From NCBI GenBank assembly GCA_964501185.1, contig CAZCRT010000022.1, positions 1 to 41,734 on the forward strand: DNA of 41,734 bases, written 5' to 3'. Each line of letters opens with the position of its first letter. Position 1 is the stretch's first letter. The notes beneath the pieces are model-generated. The model saw only the letters and a list, made by a program, of their open reading frames with translations, was not told the origin of the DNA and did no database searches. Source of the DNA: BS150m-G50 sp964501185 [NCBI: uncultured Bacteroidia bacterium] (GTDB lineage Bacteria; CAIWAD01; BS150m-G50). Below, piece by piece: positions 1-8,925 of this stretch. Position numbers and translations under genes: made by a program.

Positions 1-2
1 TG

Positions 3-335
3 AATCGATTGAAAGAAGCCGGAATCAGGATAAGTATGTCTGGCCGAAGGCGCTGCTTCGACAATATCCTTGTTGAACGTCTGTGGAGGACAGTCAAACA
101 GGAAGAGGTTTATCTGCATGAGTATGATGGTGGCTGGGATGCTGCTGATCAACTTGACAGGTATTTGAAATACTACAACAGTCGTCGTTTGCACTCAAGT
201 ATCGGGTACCGAACCCCTGAGGAAGTCTATTTTGAAAACCGTCCTTCGCTCTGCTTCGCTCCGGCTACGCCTGCGCTACGCAAAGCGAAATCATCAGCAA
301 CTTTCCACCTTAAGCAAGCCGATTATTGGTCTTGA
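3..335 (+). CDS. IS3-family transposase, C-terminal part (cut by window start)
   Basis: The reading frame is open at the left edge (codons from base 3), so only the end of the DDE integrase-type transposase is present. The segment FDNILVERLWRTVKQEEVY matches the last catalytic block of IS3 OrfB proteins; the E of VERLW is the expected third acidic residue. The following YYNSRRLHSSIGYRTPEE block is the usual end of the family. After ENRP the protein carries about 30 extra residues, encoded by a GC-rich stretch with short inverted arms (TTCGCT ... AGCGAA). This looks like a small in-frame insertion or an IS-specific tail. The left end of the element is outside the window, and I cannot place the right terminal repeat. 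Whether the copy is active cannot be judged. Confidence 0.85.
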   Translation, partial: NRLKEAGIRISMSGRRRCFDNILVERLWRTVKQEEVYLHEYDGGWDAADQLDRYLKYYNSRRLHSSIGYRTPEEVYFENRPSLCFAPATPALRKAKSSATFHLKQADYWS

Positions 336-398
336 CAATGGGGAGGGGTTTAAATAGTTATCCAGTAGTAATAGTATGGAGATGAGTATTAATTCTGC

Positions 399-450
399 TA
401 TTGCATGATATATATGAAAGCGTGAAGGATAATAGTGTTATTGCATGATA
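399..450. repeat. Direct repeat of 12 bases in the 336-611 intergenic region
   Basis: TATTGCATGATA occurs at 399-410 and again at 439-450, 40 bases apart start to start, in an AT-rich gap between the IS remnant and the next gene. The spacing is close to four helical turns, so a pair of protein-binding sites is possible. Chance or an IS footprint is equally possible. I see no gene or terminator in this gap. Confidence 0.35.
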
Positions 451-611
451 AAGTCAAGTCTTAATGAGGGTTTCTATGAACTTGATTTCTGAGAAGTAGA
501 TTAGCAGGGAGAAATATGAAGTTGAATTTAAAATGCTCTGTTTGTACCTTACGACCTGAACAAACATCGAACTGATCTTCTGAGTTTTACCCGAACACTA
601 GAGGAGCTACA

Positions 612-3600
612 ATGTATCACATTCATGGGTTTCCCCGGTTTATACTTGTTGGATTGATGCTGGCCGGTTCGACACTGACTGTTACAGCTCTTCCAGCTGT
701 ACAGACATTTACCGACCCGGCAACAGGCCAGTATCAGGAATCAGGCGTAGCGGGTAATCCGGATACAGAGACGGTGCCAGCTGTCTTCAGCAGCAGGGAA
801 GAACGGCTGGAGACGATCTGGGAATTTGAGGATGACGGCGCCATTGTTTCCTACGCAAAAGTATCCTGTGAAAGTGGTGAAAGTTTCATCGGCTGGTGGC
901 TCAACAATGAGCGGGTCTCTCTTTACAGCGACAGTGCTATACCACTCTGGGAAAGCCCCATCGAAAATTGCGACTGGGATGTAATCGTGGACATGGTTCC
1001 TGATGGCAGTCTGCTGGCAACCGTCGATGGGCCACTGGTACAGATCTTCACACCGGATTCATCTGTGCCACAATATGAATTGAGTTATGATACTCAGCCC
1101 AACGGTATGGAACTGAGTCCGGACGGGCTGCATGTTTACACAGCACAGAGCTATAACCTGGGTGACAGTTCCACGGTAGCCTGCCGGGAGATTTCCACAG
1201 GTGATCTGATCTGGGAGCAGCACTTTATCGGCGGATCGCAGACGCTTGTACTCAGCGGTGATGGCCTGACCCTGCTGTTCACACAGTATGGCGGTGGCAC
1301 CAACGCTCTCCATGCTATGGATGCTCTTAACGGTGAAATCTTTTTCGAGGGCGACAACCGTACTCAGAATGCTCCGGCTCTTTCCCATGACGGTGAGATA
1401 ATGGTACGGGGTGATTACTCCGGGTTCATTTTCGCTTATCACTACAATTCCGGCAGCGGGACCTATGAAGAGATCTGGAACTTCCATGTCGGCGGAGGGG
1501 GGACATCGGTCTGGGTCGGTGGAGTAGCAGTTTCTGCTGACGGCAGTACGATTGTGGCCGGAACAGTGGTGTTTTTCAGCGAGGGTTACGATGGGGAGAT
1601 ATACGCCTTCAATACCCAGTCACCGCAACCGCTCTGGGTATACGAAAATGTAGGTGATTATGTGGTTGAGGTTGACCTCTCAAGTGACGGTGCAATCATT
1701 GCCGCTGCCAGCTGGGGCCCTCTTGACCACAGCACGGCTGATTTTCTACTCTTTCGCCGCAACAGCAACCTGCCGATCTACACGATTACCACACCCGGCT
1801 CGATGACAGCTCTGGACCTTTCTGCTGATGGCAACAGCTGTATCGTGGGGGGCAAAGCTGTCCATTCCCGGGAGATGGGTAGTGGGGGGCTGCTCTATTC
1901 TGTCGAATCGGACCCGGGTGGGGGGAATGTTATCGGGAATGTGCAGCTGGATGGGATGGAGAATCATGCCGGCGCCCGGGTTGAAGTCCTCGACCTGGAG
2001 GGTTATTTCGGTATCAGTAACAGTGACGGAGACTACCTGATTGACTTCATTCCGGCGGGTGAATGGGTGCTGCAGGCTTCCTGTATAGGCTATAGCACAG
2101 TGCTGGAACCGATCTCAGTGGTTGAGGGGGAGACCGGTACACAGGATTTCACACTCACAGCCAACGGCGCACCCCCCTCCGGATTGACCGCCAGCCAGGG
2201 AGCCGGTCTCGGTATAATTCTGAACTGGATTGAACCACCTACTGACGACTACATCGGCTTCAATATCTACCGAAAAAGGTGGGCACCCGACCCCTGGCCG
2301 GATACACCACTGGTTTCACTGGAAGCCTCCGAACTCACCTGGACCGACCTGGATGCGATGCCGACCTGCAGCTATTACTATGTCGTCACCGCTCTGCTGG
2401 TTGGTGGCCAGCAGAGTCCTTTCTCAAATGAAGCTCTCGGCTGGACCAGCAGTGGTTTCGTGACAGGGGAGGTGCCGGCCTGGCGGGGCACAACGCCCAT
2501 TATCGACGGTGAAATGGCACCCGGGGAATGGGATGACGCCTATCGGCTGGAATGTGCCGATTTTCTTGGCACCTACGATAACAGCCCCACAGCGGTCGGT
2601 TCGGTACAGGGCTGGTTCAAGGTAAACGATGCAGTAACCGAACTCTATATTGCCTATATCAACCAGAACGACACCGTGCTGGAGGATCATGACGAAATCG
2701 GTCTCTACATCGATGACAACAATGATGGTGTTTTTCCCCCTTCAGGAGTCCGTGACGATTCTGAGGGGAACTTCTGGGCTGCTTATTATGCGTCTGGTTC
2801 AGTGATCAAATACCGTCCACTTTATGAAGGTGGTGGTGCCGGTACGGTTATGTATCTCGATGATCCACAGATTGCTGTTTCCGATGCGACCGGTTATCTG
2901 GTTTACGAATTCGTTCTACCGATCGGAATCGAGGATTGGGAGATCAATCCTGATGATAACAATCAGTCCGGTTTCATGAACTTCACCCTGGATGATCCGG
3001 ATGAATTTGATGGATGGTGGCCGGCCGGTGCGATGAGCCCCTTTGACCCGGACCAGTTTGGAACACTCACATTGGACGCGGAGATGTTGTTGCCGCCGGT
3101 ACCGGAGAATCTGACAGGTCAGTCGGTTGCCGGTGGTATCCTGCTCGCCTGGGATATGCCACAGATGAACGACTTCGACCATTTCAGGGTATGGATCTCA
3201 CCGGATGGCAGTAACTATGAATTGATGGGGACAACTGTCGGCGTGCAGCACCTCTGCGAGCTGGGTCAGGAGGGAAACTACTGGTTCCAGATCACAACCG
3301 TCAACCAGCTGGGTGAAGAGTCTGATCCATCAGAATCGATCCAGGTGGAATATGACAGTGTGAACGCGGTTGAGGTCCTTCCCTGGCAGACTGAGCTGTT
3401 GCCAAACTACCCCAACCCCTTCAACCCGACCACGACGATTGAGTTCACGATATCACATGCCCAACAGGTACAGCTGTCGGTTTACAATGTGCTGGGGCAG
3501 AGGGTGGCGACGTTGACGGAGGGAATACGCGCTGCCGGCATGCATCAGGTTCGGTTTGATGGGTCAGGTTTAGCCAGTGGGGTGTATGTGTATCGTTTTG

Positions 3601-3647
3601 TGGCCGGGGATGATGTTATGTCCAGGAAGATGGTGTTGGTGAGGTAG
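612..3647 (+). CDS. Secreted multidomain protein: beta-propeller, regulatory-like, CBM9-like, FN3, type IX sorting domain
   Basis: The start ATG follows GAGGAG at 601-606. Residues 1-29 form a signal peptide. Residues about 60-430 hold repeated blade-like units (LSPDGLHVY, LSGDGLTLL, SADGSTIVAG, LSADGNSC) typical of WD40/PQQ-type beta-propellers. Residues about 440-516 resemble a carboxypeptidase regulatory-like fold (GNVQLDG ... SDGDYLIDFIPAG). Residues about 520-620 and 828-920 are fibronectin type III-like. Residues about 625-825 start with TTPIIDGEMAPGEWDDA and resemble a CBM9/DOMON-like surface domain. The end (NYPNPFNPTTTIEF ... GVYVYRF ... KMVLVR) is a type IX secretion C-terminal sorting domain. 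The protein is expected on the cell surface or in the medium, with no visible catalytic motif. An adhesive or carbohydrate-binding role is inference. It stands alone, followed by a palindromic repeat pair. Confidence 0.8.
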   Translation: MYHIHGFPRFILVGLMLAGSTLTVTALPAVQTFTDPATGQYQESGVAGNPDTETVPAVFSSREERLETIWEFEDDGAIVSYAKVSCESGESFIGWWLNNERVSLYSDSAIPLWESPIENCDWDVIVDMVPDGSLLATVDGPLVQIFTPDSSVPQYELSYDTQPNGMELSPDGLHVYTAQSYNLGDSSTVACREISTGDLIWEQHFIGGSQTLVLSGDGLTLLFTQYGGGTNALHAMDALNGEIFFEGDNRTQNAPALSHDGEIMVRGDYSGFIFAYHYNSGSGTYEEIWNFHVGGGGTSVWVGGVAVSADGSTIVAGTVVFFSEGYDGEIYAFNTQSPQPLWVYENVGDYVVEVDLSSDGAIIAAASWGPLDHSTADFLLFRRNSNLPIYTITTPGSMTALDLSADGNSCIVGGKAVHSREMGSGGLLYSVESDPGGGNVIGNVQLDGMENHAGARVEVLDLEGYFGISNSDGDYLIDFIPAGEWVLQASCIGYSTVLEPISVVEGETGTQDFTLTANGAPPSGLTASQGAGLGIILNWIEPPTDDYIGFNIYRKRWAPDPWPDTPLVSLEASELTWTDLDAMPTCSYYYVVTALLVGGQQSPFSNEALGWTSSGFVTGEVPAWRGTTPIIDGEMAPGEWDDAYRLECADFLGTYDNSPTAVGSVQGWFKVNDAVTELYIAYINQNDTVLEDHDEIGLYIDDNNDGVFPPSGVRDDSEGNFWAAYYASGSVIKYRPLYEGGGAGTVMYLDDPQIAVSDATGYLVYEFVLPIGIEDWEINPDDNNQSGFMNFTLDDPDEFDGWWPAGAMSPFDPDQFGTLTLDAEMLLPPVPENLTGQSVAGGILLAWDMPQMNDFDHFRVWISPDGSNYELMGTTVGVQHLCELGQEGNYWFQITTVNQLGEESDPSESIQVEYDSVNAVEVLPWQTELLPNYPNPFNPTTTIEFTISHAQQVQLSVYNVLGQRVATLTEGIRAAGMHQVRFDGSGLASGVYVYRFVAGDDVMSRKMVLVR

Positions 3648-3650
3648 AAC

Positions 3651-3800
3651 GTCATCCCCGCGTAGGCGGGGATCCAGTATTATTATGCCACTATTTCACA
3701 GTACTATAATTTGTAAAGAGAAAAATATTATCATCGAGGTAGGAGATTACAGGAGGCTACTCACTTGACGGAACTGGATTCCCGCCTACGCGGGAATGAC
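3651..3800. repeat. Paired palindromic repeat (REP/BIME-like or MITE-like), 28-base inverted arms
   Basis: Bases 3651-3678 and 3773-3800 are inverted copies of one 28-base unit that begins GTCAT and ends CCAGT. Each arm is itself a hairpin: CCCCGC-GTAG-GCGGGG on the left, CCCGC-CTAC-GCGGG on the right. The arms differ at two positions, which are paired with each other in the hairpin (C-G in one arm, T-A in the other), so folding is kept. The 94-base spacer holds no gene. Such 'CCCGCGTAGGCGGG' units are widespread as intergenic repeats in many bacteria. Confidence 0.8.
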
Positions 3801-3839
3801 GTACCTGGGGGGTGTCTGTAATATTTTGACTCCTGTCTC

Positions 3840-4310
3840 CTAGTATTCTTCCACCGTCGGATCAGACACCACCAGCTCCACCCCGGCATCTTCAAAGAGC
3901 TGCCGGGTATCCCCTCCCGCGTGATACATTCTGCGGGCCACAACCCGCTTGATACCCACACTGACGATCAGCATGGCACAGGTGCGGCATGGTTCCATCG
4001 TACAGTAAAGGGTGGTGTCCTGCAGGGCAATACCGTAACGGGCAGCCTGACAGATAGCGTTCTGTTCGGCATGTATTGTGCGAACACAGTGCTGGCGCGT
4101 GTCCCCATTCTCATCGATCACCTGACGAAAAAGATGACCCTCTTCATCACAGTGTGGCTGCCCCGGTGGGGAACCGACATAACCGGTGGCCAGAATCCGC
4201 TTTTCCCTGACGATAAGGCAACCGCTGCGTCCCCGGTCACAGGTAGCCCGTTGCGCCACCTCGTCAACCAGGTGTAGAAAGTATTCATCCCAACTGGGCC
4301 GCTTCTGCAT
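3840..4310 (-). CDS. Deoxycytidylate (dCMP) deaminase family protein
   Basis: A 156-residue zinc-dependent deaminase. H80-A-E82 gives the zinc-ligand histidine and the proton-shuttling glutamate, and the P-C108-R-T-C111 motif supplies the two cysteine ligands. Length and the internal insertion (YVGSPPGQPHCDEEGHLF) fit the dCMP deaminase/ComEB group, which converts dCMP to dUMP for dTMP synthesis in the cytosol, rather than the shorter cytidine deaminases. The ATG at 4308-4310 is preceded on its own strand by GGCGGGAGAG. It is convergent with the upstream secreted protein gene and divergent from the selenoprotein gene. Allosteric regulation by dCTP/dTTP is a family property and cannot be read from the sequence. 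Confidence 0.9.
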   Translation of the reverse strand: MQKRPSWDEYFLHLVDEVAQRATCDRGRSGCLIVREKRILATGYVGSPPGQPHCDEEGHLFRQVIDENGDTRQHCVRTIHAEQNAICQAARYGIALQDTTLYCTMEPCRTCAMLIVSVGIKRVVARRMYHAGGDTRQLFEDAGVELVVSDPTVEEY

Positions 4311-4542
4311 GGGGCTCTCCCGCCTGAACTATCTGAAATCTCTCTCGATCCGCTGTTAACATAAACCAATCGCGTGAAAACTCAAACTCCCGGGGTAATC
4401 TCCTCAACCAATTGTTCATTACCAAAACATTTCCAGTATGCCCGAATTTATTTGATTGCCAACTTTAACTGCATCTTATTTTTCAGACAGCATTCCCACG
4501 CATAGAAATATCATTCTTGTCTATACCTTCCGGGAGGAAATT

Positions 4543-6537
4543 ATGAGAAGGCTTCTTACGCTTGTTTCAGGAACTCTTTTAATGGTGGCTGTGATAAGTG
4601 CTGCCCCACGCACGGTGCTGGTGGAGTATTTTGGAAATACAAATTGAAGTTACTGCCCTGCAGCCAGCAGTTCGCTGGACAACATCGTAGCAGCACATCC
4701 TGAAGATGTAATTGCTATCCGTTATCACTGGAATTTCCCTGGTCCCAATGATCCCTTCTACCTGGCTAATCCCTCCGAGAATGACGCCCGGATCGAAGGT
4801 TTCTACAACAGCAATTATGTGCCACACGGATTTATTGATGGCATCGACCGCACTTCCAATCACAGCGGTTGGGCAAGTTTTGTCAACACACGCCTTAATG
4901 TATCCAGCCCGATCACAATTGAATTGACTCCCAATCTGAGTGGTGATGAGGGGACGGTACATGTAGTGATAGTAGTAGAAGAACCGGTTGAGTCCGATTT
5001 CGTCTATCTCTATACAGGCTTCACAGAAACCAATATCTTCTATAGCGGTGAATACTGGGATCAGGTCTTCCGTGATTTTTTCCCAAATTCAACCGGTACC
5101 AATATCGATCTGAGCGAAGTTGGCACCTTTGAATATGACATCGATTTTGAAATCTGGGGTGACTGGGAACTGTCGGAATGTACTCTCTTCGCATTCGCGC
5201 AGGATATGGTGTCACATGAAGTATTCCAGTCCGCCAGTGCAACGATTCCGATGAACACACCTTTCCTGACTGTTGCTTCACATGAAATCGTCAGTGATGA
5301 TAACGGTGACGGCCGTCCGGATCCGGGTGAAACCTGCGATATGGCAGTTACTATCTACAACGATCCCCGTTTCCTGAATGCTCCTGATATCACTGCCACA
5401 CTCCTCACCGACGATCCTGATATCACTATCACCCAGGCGGCAACGAGCTTCCCCGATTGTGCTCCCGGGGAGGAGGGGACCTCTGAAACACCTTTCACTT
5501 TCGAAGTCAGCCCGGACCTGCAACCGCACAAGGCCTGGTTCCTGCTGGAAATGGTGTCGGATACTTTCTCGGTAGTCTTCCAGGACAGCATCCAGGTAAT
5601 CATGGGCCGTCCGGATGTTCTGCTGGTGGATGATGACAGTGAGTGGTTCCAGGAATTCTACCAGTCAAGTCTGGAAGAGCTCGGTGTTCCCTATGACGAC
5701 TGGGATGTCAATGAGGATGATCTGACCCTCGAGGAGTTGCAGAATTACTCACTGGTGATCTGGGAAACCGGACGCGATGAAAGCACGCTCACTTCAGATG
5801 ACCAGATATTGCTGACCGATTTTGCTGAAGCCGGCGGTAATCTGATGTTGTGCAGCCAGTACGCAGGTGAGGATATCGGTGAATCACCGTTCCTGGGTTA
5901 TGTCTTTCACGCTGAGCATGGCATCGATAACACCGGGGTTCACTTTCTGGATGGTATTGAAGGACATCCCTTCAGTGATGGGATGAACCTGCTCCTGACC
6001 GGATACACAGGTGGCAATAACAGCGAATCCCCCTCAGGTGTTACTGCGCTGGCAGGAGCGGAGGCCTGCTTCTCCTACCTGAACAGTGAACATTATGGCG
6101 CTGTAAGCTGGGATGGTGACTACAAAGCTCTCTACTGCGCTTTTGCCTTTGAAGCGATTGGCGGGCTGGCCAATACCAACACAAGGGAAGAGGTGCTGGG
6201 TTCCATTCTGAGCTGGTTCGAGGTAGAAGGTGAATCTGTGGCCAATGTGATACAACCGGAAACGGTTTTACTGCTCAGCGCGTGGCCCAATCCTTTCAAT
6301 CCGACGGTAACTCTTTCCTGGGAACTGCCGGTGACGGCTGCTGTGAATCTGACTGTCTATAATCTGCTGGGTGAACAGGTAGCACTGCTTCCCGCGGGTA
6401 ATCTGGCACCCGGTAGTCATCAGCTTACCTGGGATGCTGTTGATTATGCCACCGGCAGCTACTTTGTCAGACTCGACGCAGCTGCGATCGATGGTTCGAT
6501 GTATCACGCTTCGCAACGGGTGACGTTGTTGAAGTAA
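4543..6537 (+). CDS. Exported selenoprotein: Omp28/thioredoxin-like U-x-x-C domain with type IX sorting domain
   Basis: The ATG at 4543 follows GGGAGG (4532-4537) and opens a signal peptide (MRRLLTLVSGTLLMVAVISA). Codon 35 is TGA (4645-4647). The frame then continues without a break to 6537. The residues around it, VLVEYFGNTN-U-SYCPAASS, match the active site of Omp28-like thioredoxin folds, where this position is cysteine, giving U35-S-Y-C38. A cis-proline loop follows (NYVP94HGFIDG). The rest holds a 'DDNGDGRPDPGE' surface domain (about 245-330), a GATase/ThuA-like alpha-beta domain (PDVLLVDDDSEW ... GGNLMLC, about 355-560) and a sorting domain (WPNPFNPTVTLSW to LLK). A SECIS-like hairpin lies just after the TGA. 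Gene callers would start at GTG 4819 and lose both signal peptide and active site. A thiol/selenol oxidoreductase role outside the cell or on the surface is inferred. The main alternative is a nonsense mutation. Confidence 0.82.
4645..4693 (+). promoter_or_regulatory. UGA (Sec) codon and SECIS-like hairpin
   Basis: After the TGA at 4645-4647, CCAGC (4664-4668) pairs with GCTGG (4674-4678) around the loop AGTTC (4669-4673). The loop starts 21 bases after the TGA and has G at its second position, as expected for bacterial SelB-binding SECIS elements (a G in the first two loop bases, 16-37 bases from the UGA). A lower helix, CTGC (4658-4661) with GCAG (4690-4693), can extend the structure across an internal loop. 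A competing small hairpin (CTGC 4658-4661 with GCAG 4667-4670) is also possible. Confidence 0.65.
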
Positions 6538-6576
6538 TTGGTGTGACCTTCTGCAGACGCTACTCCCGGCTTCTCT

Positions 6577-6627
6577 CGAGGTTTGGTGTAACCAAATGAA
6601 TCTGGAATTACGTAATTCCAAACCTCG
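6577..6627. repeat. Inverted repeat containing a perfect 16-base palindrome
   Basis: CGAGGTTTGG (6577-6586) is the inverse of CCAAACCTCG (6618-6627). Inside, GGAATTACGTAATTCC (6604-6619) is a perfect palindrome overlapping the right arm. There is no T-tract, so a terminator is unlikely. It could be a dyad binding site or a mobile-element footprint. This lies in the 6538-6947 gap, which otherwise holds the terminator and the repeat pair listed separately and no gene. Confidence 0.45.
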
Positions 6628-6738
6628 CTTTAGCACCGGACATCGACAAATCGAAGCCGGTTAAGGCGCTTGCGCGATTAAAAAGAGCATATAACTATTC
6701 GCTGGATACAACGCTGGCAATGCGACAAGAACATATAC

Positions 6739-6772
6739 GGGCGGTCCTGCTTTAACGGGATCGCCCTTTTTT
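6739..6772 (+). terminator. Rho-independent terminator
   Basis: GGGCGGTCC (6739-6747) pairs with GGATCGCCC (6758-6766), nine pairs with one G-U, and TTTTTT follows. It points rightward and sits 200 bases after the selenoprotein gene, so either the transcript has a long 3' region or a short untranslated RNA ends here. Confidence 0.75.
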
Positions 6773-6775
6773 AAT

Positions 6776-6922
6776 CACCACGAAGCACTTCGCTAAACGA
6801 AGATCACGAAGCAGTTATTGATAAGAAAAACTAACTATACCGAAAGTTCGCTCGCGGCACTCTGCAAACTGAAAGGAACGAGAATATCAAAACACTTCGT
6901 GTGCCTCGTGTCCTTCGTGGTG
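6776..6922. repeat. Inverted-repeat-bounded intergenic element (CACCACGAAG ... CTTCGTGGTG)
   Basis: CACCACGAAG at 6776-6785 is inverted at 6913-6922. Further partial copies of CACGAAG/CTTCG occur near both ends, on a 147-base span without a gene. It resembles the degenerate 'cacgaag' intergenic repeats seen in many bacteria, or a small non-autonomous element. The right end lies 25 bases from the stop of the peptidase gene. Confidence 0.5.
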
Positions 6923-6947
6923 AAGCTGTATTTTTTATACCCGTTTT

Positions 6948-8675
6948 CTATGCCCGTAACCGGCTGGTAACATCCTGCAGCTTTTCCCCGACAGCTGTCA
7001 TCAGTTCCCCGACCAGGTTTTCCGAGAAGTCAAAACTGATTCCAGCTGCCTGGTATACTTCCGGGATAGGTCGGGAATACCCCATCTTCAAACCCTGCAG
7101 ATAATCCTCCACCGCTTTCTTCTCATCACGTTGATAATTGCGCCAGACCTGCAGTGCACCCAGTTGTGCGATGGCATATTCAATGTAGTAGAATGGCACT
7201 TCGAAAATATGCAGTTGACGCTGCCAGAGCGTGCTCTGAATCTCATCCAACCCGCTCCAGTCAATTTCATGCGCCATGAAACGTTGCATCAGTGAGAGCC
7301 ACTGCCCGGACCGTTCCTCGTGAGTATGCTGCGGATTAGTGTAGATCCAGTGCTGGAAAGCATCTACGGCAGCTACCCAGGGCAGAATCTCCAGCGCGCC
7401 ACTGAACTGCTGGTAGATTGCCAGATCACGGTCCCGTTGATCAGGATAGAAACGATCCAGATGTGGCAGCGCCAGCAACTCCATGGACATCGAGGCCAGC
7501 TCTGCAACCTCAGAAGGAGTACTGCGGTATTCAAGCAGCGGTTGATCCTGTGTAAGGAAAGCATGAACAGCATGGCCACCCTCATGAATCATAGTGGTCA
7601 GGTCACGCTGAAGGCCGACAGCATTCATGAAGATGAACGGCACACCGGTTTCAGGCAACGGGTAGTTGTAGCCACCCGGCGCCTTGCCTTTACGGCTATC
7701 CAGGTCGAGGTGACTCATACCACGCATCCGGTCGATTTTGTCACCCATTCCGGGATGCAGCCTGTTGAATATGTCTATAACACCATCAACCAGCTCCTCT
7801 GACCTGTCGAACGGTTTTAACGACTTCTCGATAAACAGATCCACACCCATATCCCAGGGCCGCAAAGCATCCAGCTTCAGTACCTCGCGCCGCATCCGTT
7901 TGAGTTCGTTGATCCGGGGGACAACTGTCTTCTCGATCACCTGATGAAATGTGATACAATCTTCCGCAGTGTAATCGAAACGTCCCTTGCGGCGGAAACT
8001 GTAATCCCGGAAATCAGAAAAACCAGCATTAAGGGCGATCTGGTGACGCAGTTTCAACTGTTCATCGAACAGGTCGTCCAGCTTCTCCTGTTCCTGAAGG
8101 CGGCGTTGTGCTGACAGTGTCCAGGCTTCACGGCGTATCTCCCTGTCACTGTTTTTTGCAAATACGGCCATCTGCTGCATCGTGTTTTCCTTACCCTGGA
8201 AATCGACAGTCATACCACCGTTAATCTTTCCGTATGTCTGACTCTTCTCATCGACTTCTGTTTCCAGAGGGATATTCTCTTCCCGGAAGAGTTCTACATC
8301 ATTGCGTGTGCTGCGGTTATAGACTTCAAAAAGTCCGGGATCAAGCTTCTCATGATGAGGATTGGCAAGGTACTGCCGCTGAAATTCGAAATAGAGCGGT
8401 TTGATTTTCGGTTCGATCTCCCTCAGAAAACGAACATAGGCCTCTGACCGTTCTTCATCATCGGTCTGACAGGTCATACGAATATACTTCCAGGCACCAT
8501 TTTCACTGATAGCTGCCACCAGCTCGTCAAAATCCGTTATCCACTTTTCAAGGGCGGCAGTTGAATCAGGTTGCTGTGTCAGCAGTTGATCAAAATAGGG
8601 TTCCACTTCAGACCAGCTGTCGAGATCTACATCGGTCTTAAGAAAATGACGATTATTGACAGATGTGGCAGACAT
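6948..8675 (-). CDS. M3-family oligoendopeptidase (PepF/thimet-like)
   Basis: A 575-residue cytosolic metallopeptidase with the zinc site H364-E-G-G-H368 and a downstream ELASMSME motif whose first glutamate (E392) is the probable third ligand, as in EIAS-type M3 enzymes. The N-terminal 200 residues form the helical domain of the family, and there is no signal peptide. M3 enzymes cut oligopeptides of up to about 20 residues and recycle peptides. The ATG is preceded by AAGGAG on its strand. The length fits the M3 family (usually 560-700 residues). The gene is single, divergent from the four-gene membrane operon, with about 250 bases between them. Confidence 0.92.
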   Translation of the reverse strand: MSATSVNNRHFLKTDVDLDSWSEVEPYFDQLLTQQPDSTAALEKWITDFDELVAAISENGAWKYIRMTCQTDDEERSEAYVRFLREIEPKIKPLYFEFQRQYLANPHHEKLDPGLFEVYNRSTRNDVELFREENIPLETEVDEKSQTYGKINGGMTVDFQGKENTMQQMAVFAKNSDREIRREAWTLSAQRRLQEQEKLDDLFDEQLKLRHQIALNAGFSDFRDYSFRRKGRFDYTAEDCITFHQVIEKTVVPRINELKRMRREVLKLDALRPWDMGVDLFIEKSLKPFDRSEELVDGVIDIFNRLHPGMGDKIDRMRGMSHLDLDSRKGKAPGGYNYPLPETGVPFIFMNAVGLQRDLTTMIHEGGHAVHAFLTQDQPLLEYRSTPSEVAELASMSMELLALPHLDRFYPDQRDRDLAIYQQFSGALEILPWVAAVDAFQHWIYTNPQHTHEERSGQWLSLMQRFMAHEIDWSGLDEIQSTLWQRQLHIFEVPFYYIEYAIAQLGALQVWRNYQRDEKKAVEDYLQGLKMGYSRPIPEVYQAAGISFDFSENLVGELMTAVGEKLQDVTSRLRA

Positions 8676-8836
8676 AGTAACTCCTTTATGTTGAGAAATC
8701 GGTCAACCCGGGTGGTTTTCCGAATGATAAAAGCTACAATTATAACCCGGTTATGAAACAAAAAGCCCTGAATCCTGCCTGCAGTTTATACATGTATGTT
8801 TCGTGAACAGTTGTAGACAGTGTATCCCCCATTTGC

Positions 8837-8866
8837 TTGACTTATACCCGGCAGGGTGATCATATT
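8837..8866 (+). promoter_or_regulatory. Candidate sigma-70-like promoter for the membrane operon
   Basis: TTGACT (8837-8842), an 18-base spacer, then CATATT (8861-8866), four of six consensus bases in the -10 box. It lies 60 bases before the ATG at 8926. Only the -35 box is strong, and no other good candidate is visible in the 8676-8925 gap. Confidence 0.35.
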
Positions 8867-8925
8867 TATACAATCTGGATTATTATCCCATTGGTCTCAT
8901 CCCTCTGCATTAGCTCGAGGTTACC

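Noticed and set aside
4645-4647. TGA read as a plain nonsense mutation or sequencing error
   Set aside because: It sits exactly at a catalytic cysteine column, a SECIS-like hairpin follows, the frame is intact for 630 codons, and a second independent C-x-x-TGA gene exists in the window. Not excluded without genome data.
4819-4821. GTG 4819 as the start of the 4543-6537 protein
   Set aside because: No ribosome site, no signal peptide, and it begins in the middle of a thioredoxin fold at the cis-proline loop.
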